DNA of 64,000 nucleotides from Hydra vulgaris (Eukaryota > Cnidaria > Hydrozoa > Anthoathecata > Hydridae). A program made the translations under genes and the position numbers. This document shows, piece by piece, positions 54,781 to 64,000 of this stretch; position 1 is the first letter of the stretch, and every line of letters starts with the position of its first letter. The notes below the pieces were generated by a model that was not told the origin of the DNA, did not search any database, and saw only the letters and a list, made by a program, of their open reading frames with translations. The stretch is taken from the NCBI RefSeq assembly GCF_038396675.1, contig NC_088921.1:19916501-19980500 (forward strand), given 5' to 3'.

Positions 54781-55096
54781 TTTTATTTATTATTATTTAT
54801 TATTATTATTATTTATTTTTATTATTTATTATTATTATTATGTATTTTTATTTTATTTATTATTATTATTATTCTATTATTATTATTTATTTAGGTTCCC
54901 AAAGAAGTCCTAACGGACTTATCACAGAGCTCCGCGGATGATCATTTAATTGGAAGTTTACGTCTCCTTCCTAACCGATGGCGTAAAACTTGCCCAGAGG
55001 TGAGATTTGAACCACAGATTTTGATTTGAGATTTGAGATTTGAACCACAGACTTTGTTTCTAAAGCAAATGCGCTACCTCTGCGCCACGGCTGCTC
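54779..55096 (-). mobile_element. tRNA-derived SINE with AAT-repeat tail
   Basis: Minus-strand head at 55096: A box TGGCGCAGAGG, hairpin tttgc..acaaa, B box GGTTCAAATCT, with a local duplication around the B box (55000-55050). The body contains the conserved core ccgcggagctctgtgataag followed by cgttaggacttctttggg, shared with the SINEs at 21772-22325. The tail is an (AAT)n-type microsatellite at 54779-54893. The tRNA-like part differs from that of the other two SINE families in the window. Confidence 0.82.
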
Positions 55097-55102
55097 AATA
55101 CA

Positions 55103-55388
55103 CTATTGTATTAACGTTTTGAAAAATTTAAAGAGAATATTTTTTAATTGATTTAAGTTGGTAGATCCCCCTTTTTTTTTGACATTAAAAAAAATATTTT
55201 TATTAATTCTAACGAAGAATTTATTAAAGAACTCAAATTTAATTAGTAAAATAATTGATTCTAAGTGGAAAACACCTAGTTCAGTCATTTTTATGACTAG
55301 GTAATGAGAAAAAAATGTTACGATTTTTTCTTTACTAATTTTTTACTTTTCTTCTTCTACAGTATATCTTATATACTGCATACATTGC
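55103..55388. other. AT-rich spacer
   Basis: No gene or element is recognised between the SINE head and the LINE fragment. A short duplicated phrase (atatcttatatactgcat) occurs at 55362 and 55389. Confidence 0.4.
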
Positions 55389-55389
55389 A

Positions 55390-56244
55390 TATATCTTATA
55401 TACTGCATTGTTTTATTCTAGTAAAGATATCAGTAAATTATTTCAAACAGTAAACAAAGAACTTGAAAAATTAACTCAATGGTTCAAATCAAACAAACTA
55501 TCTTTGAACATCAATAAATCCAAATACACTTTGTTCCATCGTCTTCATAAAAAACAAGATATTCCATTAAAACTTCCTGATCTTTTTATTGATAACGCAT
55601 TATTAAAAAGAGAGCAATCAATAAAATTTTTAGGTGTGGTTCTGGATGAAAATTTAACCTGGAGGGACCACATAGGTCTAATTGAAAATAAAATATCAAA
55701 AAATATAGGTGTTTTGTATAAAGCCAAGCAGTTTTTAAATCTATCTTGTTTAAAAAACTTATATTTTTCTTTAATTCATTGCTACTTAAATTATGCAAAC
55801 GTTGCTTGGTGCAGCACAAACGCAACAAAAGTAAAAAAACTGTTTAGTAAACAAAAACAGGCTATAAGGATAATTACAAACGTAGACCGTTTCTCTCACA
55901 CTCAAACATTATTTAATAAACTTAATATTCTAAATGTATATAAGCTAAACCTTTACCATATTCTTATCTTCATGTTTAAACTTGATAAAAAAATATCACC
56001 AATGTTATTTAATTCACTTTTTGAAAAAATAAACCACATATACCCTACCAGATTTTCAAAAAACAATTACATTCAATCCAAAACACATTATTCAGCAACC
56101 AAATTCTCAATTGCTAACCGAGGTCCTAAGCTGTGGAATACAATATTAAATAATGAGCTGAAATCTAATTATTCTTTAAACCAGTTTAAAACAAAACTTA
56201 AGCAATTACTGATGATACATGAAAATGAATTAAAGTTCTTCTAA
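55390..56244 (+). pseudogene. LINE (CR1/jockey-like) RT C-terminal half, 5'-truncated
   Basis: An open frame of 278 codons starts just after where ADDT would be: LFYSSKDISKLFQ, QWFKSNKLSLNINKSKYTLF (a conserved RT block), IKFLGVVLDENLTWRDHI, NYANVAWCSTNATKVKKLF, ANRGPKLWN and a basic tail to the TAA at 56242-56244. The catalytic residues are missing, so it is not functional even though it has no stops. It is probably a young 5'-truncated insertion. Confidence 0.85.
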
Positions 56245-57016
56245 AAAGCTTTTTAAACTAGCAAACAAAAACAAAAATTAACCTACTAATTACTCTTTAA
56301 TATTATATTTAATATTCTAAACAATAGTCTGCTAATGTAAATGTATTTCTTATCTTATAAGTTTTGAATTTACAAACGATTTTTTTAAGTTTTATTATTT
56401 GAAATACTAATTACTAAAAATATTGTAAAATTTTATAATTTCAATTTTTATTAAAAAAAGTTATTGTAAATTCTTTTTGTAATATTAATAATTATATATC
56501 ATCTTATTTTACTAATCAGTTCTTAAATATAAATACTCTTTGAATTACTAAATATTTTAAACGTTATATATTTTATTTTTTGCATTTTGTTAAAACATTT
56601 TATTTGATGAATATGCATTTTTTGGGGGGGGCTTAATGGTAAGATGAATTTTGTCTTCTTCAAGCCCCAGTCATGTAAAGATTTGTTTTTATAAATTACG
56701 AGTGTAAATTATTTTCAATCGGCAAATACAATACTATTATTTATACCTTCTTATCGAATCTCTCCATTTTCCTCCTATAAACTGCCTAAATGCTTCTTGT
56801 TTACATTTCATAACTTACCGTTACTTAATTACAGTACATATAAAAGCAATTTTCATTGACATAAAAGCAATTTTCATTGACATGCTTGCTTTGCTGGCTT
56901 GCTGCAAATTTTTTGGCTGTGTCTGCAAATTTTTTATGTGTACAGTTATTTGTATATTAGTTATGTTATTTCACCTGTAAATAATGAAAAACTTATTTAT
57001 TTAGTTATTATTAAAA
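56245..57016. other. LINE 3' flank and short tandem repeats
   Basis: The 3' region includes a G-rich patch and a hairpin-like gcttaatggtaagatgaa ... cttcttcaagcccc near 56628-56668, a plausible LINE 3' end. 56835-56880 holds two copies of acataaaagcaattttcatt, and 56900-56940 two copies of a ctgcaaatttttt phrase. No gene. Confidence 0.5.
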
Positions 57017-57833
57017 ATGCCAAAGAAAATACGATTTAAAAAACCAAAGTTTAAAGGAAATCAGTAAAGTAAAGCGGGGTAATAAGATCAGAGGGGCAAT
57101 AAGATCTTTTTGAGCAGAGCTAATACTGAATTCCTTTATGCTATTGTGTAAATAATAATTTACTAAGTTTTTCATGATATATATTTTCTTACTACGTAAG
57201 CGAGTAGTTTAAATCATTTCTTGGACTAACAAGTAATTTTTTACCATGATTATTTGATTTTCAATATCGTCGTTTTTTACGGCAGTTTTTAATTTTGTTG
57301 GAAGTTCATGAAAAACTTTTCCAATATCGGTGCTCTTCAGTTTTTCATTAAAAAGTCTATAACAAGTTGTTTGCTTTTATTTTAATTGAAAGTAAAGTTT
57401 AGTAAGCCCTTTTTTAAAGTTACACATTCTACTTAAGTAATATTTAGACATAAAAATAATAATTTAAATGTCATATTTATTTTAGTAAAAATCATTGAGT
57501 TATTGAGCCGAGTTATTGATACCTTTAAAATTACCTTGCACACAATATTTTTTTTTGTTATACTAGCAAGGTAAGACTTCTTTGAAATACTTTTTACAAA
57601 AAATTTTATTTATTTGTTTACTTAGAGTATAAAACTTTTATTTTAAAACAAGTAGGTCTTAATGCCCTCCCTGACTAGTAAAAAATGGCAAAACTCTCTA
57701 ATAAATTTAAATCAGCTATAAACTTCATACTATCTAGTTAAATAATTATGACTAAAATTAGAAGCAACTTTTTAATGTAAAAATAAATTTTGTAAATGTA
57801 TTTTTGAAAATAAATTTTTTTTTTTTTTTTAGA

Positions 57834-59499
57834 ATGGTTCGAACATACAAAAAGTTGAAGCAGGGAGGAAGGAAATTCTACTCAAATAGCCAGGAAATGA
57901 TAGATGCCTGCAGTTCTGTTTTGAATAAAGAAATGTCAATAAACCAGGCATCCAAACATTTTAGGTGTGACAGGAGAGTTCTTTCGAAAAGAGTAAACGG
58001 TGAGCTATCAGTTAACTCTCATCCAGGACGAAAAACAGTTTTGACCTCACAGCAAGAAAAAGAGCCGTCAGAATATCTTATTTCAATGGCTGATTGGGGA
58101 TGGGGTTTTACTAGAGGTGAAGTAAAAGATCTAATACAAGATTTTCTTAAAACAAACAGTATTGATACATCATTTATAGATTCTCGACCAAGTAAAGACT
58201 GGTTGCATGCCTTCTTGCAAAGAAATCCATTTAAGCAATTCAAGAAGCCATGCTGAAAATCCTGAGACCTTCAAAATTTGGTTTGATGTAGCCAAAAAAA
58301 CATTAAAAAATGCAGGAATTAATAACCTTCTTAGTCAAATTGTATTAGCAAAACGAGGTGTTTCTCGAGTGTCGCAAAGCATTGGTGGATCAGGAGCAAA
58401 TTACTGTCAATTGTGCATGCTCTACTAGTGGGCATTTATTGCCACCATATATTATCTACAAAGGAAAAAAATTGTATATAGACTGGTTAAAGGTGGCCCT
58501 AATGGAGCTGTTTATACTACTAGTAGAAAGGGCTGGATGGAGTGCCCTCATTTTTTAGAATGGTTTCAAAGCATATTTCTAATGTATATAAAGCATCTTG
58601 CAAATTGCTCACGTGTTCTTATATTTGATGGTCATATTTCTCATATGAGCTCCCCACTTATTGATTTTGCAAAAAAAAATAATGTTATTCTCCTACGCAT
58701 TCCTGCTCATCTCACCCATCTTCTTCAACCTTTAGACACATCAGTTTTTTGACCTGTAAAAGGTAAATGGCAAAGTTTACTTATAAAATATGCAAGAACA
58801 CATAATGAACCAGCATCCAAGAAACATTTTCCAGGGCTACTACGTACCCTTTTTCAGAGTTCCGTTACTATGGAACAAATCAAAAGTGGTTTTAAGGGGA
58901 TTGGCATTTTCCCTCTTAACAAAGATGCTATTGACACACGTTTATTTAATCAGTGTTTTCAGTCACCAGAAAAGAAACCTACATTCTCCACTAACCATCT
59001 CACAAGATCATGTTCAATGCCTAATCTTCAAAGCATTTCTGTTAACGATGCTCCCATTTCAACATCAATATCATCTGTTTCATCATTACCAATTTCTACA
59101 TCGACTTCCTCTATCAAAGATTTTTTTCTTAAACAATTACAGTCTAAATGTGCAGAAACCTTTCTTCATGGAAGATCTGCACGGATTAAAAAATTTCGCT
59201 ATGGTGAACGTTTAACATCAGAAGCATGTTTAAAACGAACAAGAGAAGAAGCTTCAAAAAAGCAAAACAAAAAAAAATTGAATAAAAAAAAAAAAATGAA
59301 TAAAAATGATAATGATGACAACAGCAACATTGTATGTCCTGAATGTGGTGGCTGTGGAGATAAAGGTGATCAGTGGGTGTGCTGCGATGTTTGTGACATT
59401 TGGTATCACATAAAATGTACTATGATAACTGAATTAGATGATGTTAAAGTCATGGAGTGGAAGTGTAGTAATTGTTCTAAGGCTTTTTTAAAAATATAA
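57834..59499 (+). pseudogene. pogo-like transposase with C-terminal PHD finger, broken
   Basis: MVRTYKKLKQGGRKFYSNSQ follows a poly-T tract and AG, a likely splice acceptor. N-terminal HTH: MSINQASKHFRCDRRVLSKR; second DNA-binding part: WGWGFTRGEVKDLIQDF and RPSKDWLHAFLQRNP. A frameshift lies near 58250. DDE core: NPETFKIWFDVAKKTLKNAG, SGHLLPPYIIYKGK, LIFDGHISHMS (second Asp) and IPAHLTHLLQPLDTSVF, then a TGA. A further frame change leads to IKSGFKGIGIFPLNKDAI. The C-terminus is a lysine-rich linker and a PHD finger, CPECGGCGDKGDQWVCCDVC then WYHIKC..W.CSNC, ending 59499. PHD fingers bind histone tails; on a transposase this may steer target choice. Inactive as it stands. Confidence 0.87.
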
Positions 59500-61116
59500 T
59501 CTTAAAAATTATTATTTTTAATTGACTCCTTTTTAATTATTTGTTTTCACACAGTTTTATGATATTTTTAAGTTCGTCAACAAGTTTTTATTTTATTTAA
59601 GTATTCTAAAAATATGATCAAGTAGAGTATACAACCCCCTCATTTTAGGGAAGGTGAAATCTTACGTGATTGTAACTTTTAAACATAAGGTTATTTGATC
59701 AAATTAAAAAATCTGCTGATAAATTTAAATGTTTTATAAGATAGCAAAAATAAAAAAAATATTAGCTTAATGTACCCACATTTCGGGTAATAGTGTCAAA
59801 ATTTTGAGAGATATCAGTTTCCAGCCTCAAATTTCCACAATATTATACGTTAAGGATAGAAACTTTAGATAAATTTAAAATAAGTTAAAAAAAGAAATGA
59901 TTATGTAATTATTTTACAGAAAAGACAAGATATAGGATAATGGTCTCTATAAGTTTGCATATTTTGACGATATATGAAATAAAAAATAATTAAGTTTATT
60001 TCATTTGTTTTTGACTCAAAAACTAACCATGTTTCAAATAGTTTTTACTAAAGATTATATAAAGTAACACTATGTTTTTGTTATTATTAAGAAAATAAAG
60101 TTACTATCGAGTCAGAATTTTTTGCTACTGGATCACTAATGAAGAGCACATATCAAGGGGAAGGGGGTCAAGACTTTGCAGTAATAGGGGGAGGGGGAGG
60201 GGGGAGGGAAAGGCATGTTTTTTCAATTTGGTGGATCCTGACTACCTATGAAGGAGGGGGGAGGGGTTAATTTTCAGGTTTGATGATTTTTGAGCAGGCA
60301 AGTCTATAACTTTTTTTTGCTGATTTTAAATAGCCTCTTTAATTTACTCACGTAATTTAAACAAAGTGCTGTGTTAATGTAAAAGTTTACAAAAAAAAAA
60401 AAAAAATTGCAAATGTCTAAGGGAGCGATTGCCTCCCCCTTCAATGGATCCACCCTTGGCATAAATCCGTGGTTAGTCACCACACACCACTAATTTGATT
60501 TGAAATTTATTTTATTTATATAATGAATAGCTATAGACATTAATTTAACTTTGTATAAATTATATCGTCTATGATGGATTACTTCAATAATCAAATTATA
60601 ATGTATACCTGTATTACTTATAATTTTTTGATTGGCATATTTAATAATAACTTCTTGAATACTCATTTTTAGACCACATTTCTTATACAAATATAAATTA
60701 GAATTACTTAAATTGTTCCAACGGTAAATAATTTTTTTTGAAAAACCTTTTTTTCTCCCCCGAAAAATTATATAGGCCCTTTTATATAGGCCCAAAAGTT
60801 CACCTTTCGGAGTTACAATAATTGGGGCTTTTTTTTGTGAATTATTATACATCTGTGTTTACTTAAACAAAGTTTTAGCTTTATAGTATTTTATCCCTGG
60901 TCGAAATTCTACTGTACCGTATTCTACCGTATACCGTATGAAAGGTTTTAAATTATGTAAAAATAGAAGTGATAAATAGGTGTGTTATGACATATTTGAC
61001 ATTTTATATAATGTTGAAGGCACTTTAATTACAAAAAAGGACAATATTTAAGTTATCAAATAAAATGTTAACAATTGCGCTAAGTCTTGGTAAAAATATA
61101 TACATTCAATATACTT
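59500..61116. other. Non-coding right part of the pogo-like element
   Basis: Apart from the doubtful minus ORF at 60490-60852 there is no gene. G-rich patches near 60160-60260 (gaggggggaggggttaa) and poly-A near 60390 are seen. The length is unusual for a pogo element, which suggests further undetected insertions. Confidence 0.4.
60490..60852 (-). CDS. Unrecognised 120-residue ORF inside the pogo-like element
   Basis: It starts MYNNSQKKAPIIVTPKGELL and is very basic (many K/R) with a single cysteine and no membrane segment or signal. I do not recognise it. It lies between the transposase and the right terminus of the pogo-like element on the opposite strand. It may be chance coding in AT-rich DNA, or part of another fragment nested here. 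Confidence 0.2.
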   Translation of the reverse strand: MYNNSQKKAPIIVTPKGELLGLYKRAYIIFRGRKKGFSKKIIYRWNNLSNSNLYLYKKCGLKMSIQEVIIKYANQKIISNTGIHYNLIIEVIHHRRYNLYKVKLMSIAIHYINKINFKSN

Positions 61117-62851
61117 GGTCTTATTGCCCCCCTTTTTTTATTTTATGCGATTTTTTTTATAACTTCTTATCAGTCTTGGCACTATACAAAACTTTTTTTT
61201 TTCCGTATAAAATGCTATGCCTCGTATACAAATATGTTGTCTGTCACTAGGAAAAAAAATATTCGTGAACTTCACAATATTCATTTTTTACAATAGAAAA
61301 ATCTGAAAGTATATGAAAAAAGTGGTCTTAATGCCCTCCTTTGCCCTATACCAAAAGTCATATAGATTCAACAACAACAGTTGAAACTCAATATGAAAAA
61401 CATTGTGCTAGTTCTTTGAAGATTAAAGCGTGTCAAAAGTTACACACTAAAATTACCACAAATGATTTTAATTTTATTATGAATTTTGACATTTTAAAAA
61501 AGGTTATTGGAAAATTCAGTGTGTGCTTCCTGTGTTTAAATCCATTGTCACTCAATAATGATATTAAAAATAAACGTGGTTTTTGTTTAAATTTCCATCT
61601 TTGGTGTGAGTTTTGTAACACGAACGTCAGTGATTTTGAAACTTCAACTGAATGTGACAAAAAATATACCAAGAAGACAACTGGTAGAGAAATATCAACT
61701 GTAAATTTTCGAATGGTCATAGGGTTTCGCAAATTTAGCAAAGGTTTTGCCACAATACAAACAGTTGTGACTCTAATGTCAAGAGAAAATGGAAAATGTA
61801 TTGATACATATGTTTTTCAAAGTCATGTAAAGGTTGTTAGTATTGGGGCAAAAGAAAAACTGACTCTGAATATAATGAATGGAATTTGAATCACAAATGC
61901 TCAGCTAGTTATGACAATGCAAAGGGGTTATGGAATCTGCCGGAGCGGTGAAGATGTTTGCTAGATCAATTGAGAAAAATAAGCTTCGATATACATCATA
62001 CATTGGAGACGGAGATACTTCATCTTTTAATGATGTAACCAATTCTAAACCATATGGTGACAATGTGGTTATTGATAAAAAAAGAATGTATTGGACATGT
62101 ACAAAAGCGATTGGGTACACGCCTTAGGAATTTGCGACAGGAAAACAAAGGTGTTATTTTATCTGACAATAAAAAAATTATGGGGAAAGGTAGACTCACT
62201 GATAAAGCAGTAAATACACTACAGAACTACAATTGAATGGCCATTCAACAAAACTGAGACAATATTTATGTTATGAAAAAATGTATTTGGGCTGTTCTTT
62301 ACCATAATCAGACATAACCGACCTGGTTGAGCGACACAAGTTTTGTCCATGGAGTGATAAAAGTTGGTGTATATGACAAGCAGACTAAGTTACAGGTCAA
62401 AACCGATATAACGTAAAATTGAATCTACCAGTTGCCTTATGTACTTTGATTAAGTCAATATCCATTGATTTAAGTGCTGATAGTTTATTAACCAAGAGTT
62501 TGCATGGTGAAACCCAAAACAATAACGAATCAATAAACAATGTTATATGGAAGAAGTGTCCAAAACAAACATATGTTAGTAAAGCAATACTTGAAGTTGG
62601 TGTCTCATTTTCATTTTTAGAGTTTAACAAAGGAGCAGCTGAAATTTTTAGTGTGTTTTTAAAATTTGGCATTCATAGTGGAAAGTGCATGAATAAAGCT
62701 CCAAACATATCGAATGCGACACGAATAAGTAGTGCGTTAAAAAAAACTAGCAAACTTGCAAGATGAAAAAAACTTACCTGTAAAAAAAGATTTCTCTGTC
62801 AAAGAAAGAGAAACAGAGCAAGTAAATTCCTACATATCTGGAGCAAATTAG

Positions 62852-63935
62852 TTTTTTATAGTGTAAAGTTGGTTATATTTGTATACATTTTTTTAAACGA
62901 TCGTTTTCTCTGTATTTAAATTTTCATACTTGGTACAAAGATATCTTGAGTTCCACAAGCCAAATTGACTTGAAATTTTCACAGTATGTTCAATGCACCA
63001 GTACCCACAAAATGTACCAAAATCAGCATATTTCTGCAAGCCCAAAGAAAGTTATGAATAGTCAAGTCCATTTTTTTATCATAATTTTCTTATACCTTAT
63101 TAAAAATACTATAAAATTTTTAATAATAATTTTTTTTATCATTCTGATACATTTTGTTAACACCCATGCATGAATGCTACCTGGAAAATTTGATAACAAT
63201 AGGACAATGCAATATGGAGTTATCTATGTACCATTATATGGTCCTTTTTTACCTAATTATGCTAATTAATGATATTAAATTAATTCATTTATTTTTTTAA
63301 TCAATTTTAATTTTTTATTAATAAGCCAAAAACTTTATTAGGCAAGAAAAATCTCTCTATGGTATTTTTTAAAGAAAGTAGCTTGAATGTTATCGTATTT
63401 TTAGTCATTATTACATTTGAAAAAAAGTGTTTAAAAATATCATAATGCAAAAATAAATCTACTGATTATAGCTAAGGTAAGAAATTGTTGTTAGTCGGAA
63501 ATGAGTTTCAACAACCAAGTTATTTTCAGGATTTTAAGTTATAATTATGTCAAAATTAAGGGCGTTTTTTAATTTTATTTAAAACAAATTGAAGCAAACC
63601 GACTGAGCAAAATCCTAAAAATGTTCAAAAAGAAACTTTATAAAAGTCTTAAATTCTGTATAAACAACAAAAAAAAACTGGTTTTCTTCTCCTTTTGTAT
63701 TAATCGTCCGCTAAAAAAGAACTTTTTTATCGACAAGCTTTTTCACTGAATTAGAATGGTTAAAGTTTCATTTAAAAATGTATAATATTCTCTTTAAACT
63801 AACTTCGAGATTTTTTTTTTAAACATTGTAAAACACAAAATTCTTTATATATTGAAAAAAACTCCCATAAAACAATCAATTTCAACTTTCTGAATATTGA
63901 CCTCCTCTAACTTGGCCTACTAATGTAAAGTATAA
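62852..63935. other. AT-rich sequence after the Mutator-like gene
   Basis: No ORF, terminus or repeat is recognised. The right end of the Mutator-like element should lie here but I could not identify it. Confidence 0.4.
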
Positions 63936-64000
63936 GGGTAGATTAGGGTAATATGAGCATACTTAAAGATTTCTTAGATGTAAGCAGTGAAATTAAAGTT
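63936..64000 (+). mobile_element. Probable left terminus of a third pogo-like element, cut by the window end
   Basis: gggtagattagggtaatatg followed by agca matches the terminus of the element at 13946 (GGGTAAACTGGGGTAAAGTG then AACT) at about 17 of 24 positions, including the internal GGGTAA. The two bases before it are aa, not TA, and the other end is outside the window, so this is tentative. Confidence 0.45.

Larger units (their letters stand above)
57067..61346 (+). mobile_element. pogo-like element, 4.28 kb, TA target, nested in the Mutator-like gene
   Basis: Flanked by TA (57065-57066 and 61347-61348). Ends: left AAGTAAAGCGGGGTAATAAG; right is the complement of GGGCAAAGGAGGGCATTAAG, diverged. 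The word ggggYaataagatc recurs: plus 57076, plus 57093, minus 57655, minus 61117, minus 61324. The boundaries are supported because removing the element with one TA rejoins the Mutator-like frame. It carries a broken transposase (57834-59499) and an unrecognised minus ORF (60852-60490). Confidence 0.85.
57017..62851 (+). pseudogene. Mutator-like transposase split by a pogo element
   Basis: The start MPKKIRFKKPKFKGNQ at 57017 is cut at TA (57065-57066) by a 4.3-kb pogo-like element. It resumes at 61347 as YTKSHIDSTTTVETQY in the same frame. It then has GKFSVCFLCLNPLS with a cysteine pair, HLWCEFCNT, NFRMVIGFRKFSKGF, ESAGAVKMFARSIEKNKLRY, YIGDGDTSSFNDV, GHVQKRLGTRLRNL, GKGRLTDKAVNTLQNYN, SLLTKSLHGETQNNNESINN (62490) and EFNKGAAEIFSVFLKFGIHS. 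The C-terminus ends at TAG 62849-62851 after a late frameshift. Missing GSWQ-type and CxxH parts and several frameshifts make it inactive. Same family as 42988-45217. Confidence 0.85.

Overview
The window looks like nuclear DNA of a cnidarian, most likely Hydra. This is an inference from the very high AT content, dense simple repeats, introns with GT..AG ends, and the mix of decayed hAT, Tc1, pogo, P-like and Mutator-like DNA transposons with jockey/CR1-like LINE fragments. There are no bacterial-style operons. Most of the sequence is transposon debris, much of it nested.

Only three host-type protein genes can be supported. (1) An intact, intronless ORF at 18520-19785 encodes only the isomerase (two-SIS) half of glutamine:fructose-6-phosphate amidotransferase; the glutaminase half is absent. 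(2 and 3) A tandem duplication of about 2.1-2.6 kb (30634-35335) carries two copies of a small two-exon gene for a secreted, cysteine-free peptide precursor of 75 and 74 residues (31431-31812 and 33580-34230). Its signal-peptide exon is too short to show up as a simple ORF. Weaker exon candidates lie at 7811-8240 (minus) and 20710-20721 (plus).

Layout. 0.9-4.0 kb: a hAT/ZMYM1-like pseudogene split by a complete Tc1 element (1414-3432, TA target). The Tc1 element has paired direct repeats in each terminus and, upstream of its broken transposase, an apparent heat-shock promoter: an HSE array, TATA box, initiator and 5' UTR intron. 9-17 kb: TA arrays, palindromes, a LINE fragment and a pogo-like element (13946-16680) carrying a nested MITE. 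18.5-19.8 kb: the isomerase gene. 21.8-29.8 kb: an inverted SINE pair, a MITE, LINE endonuclease and RT pseudogenes with minisatellites, and a second hAT relic with a hairpin cluster. 30.6-35.3 kb: the duplicated peptide gene. 36.4-41.3 kb: a CG-rich non-autonomous element with an 8-bp target duplication, then a THAP/P-element-like transposon with a MITE at its edge. 43-49 kb: a Mutator-like pseudogene with a SINE inserted in its last codons, LINE debris and a hAT relic. 51-56 kb: LINE fragments, one holding a 1.9-kb array of a 14-bp repeat. 57.0-62.9 kb: a Mutator-like gene split by a 4.3-kb pogo element with a PHD finger. The last 65 bases appear to start another pogo-like terminus.

Several insertions can be read at base precision, because removing the insert and one copy of the target duplication restores the interrupted reading frame. 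This gives a relative order of events. All protein family calls come from motif recognition by eye; no database search was run.
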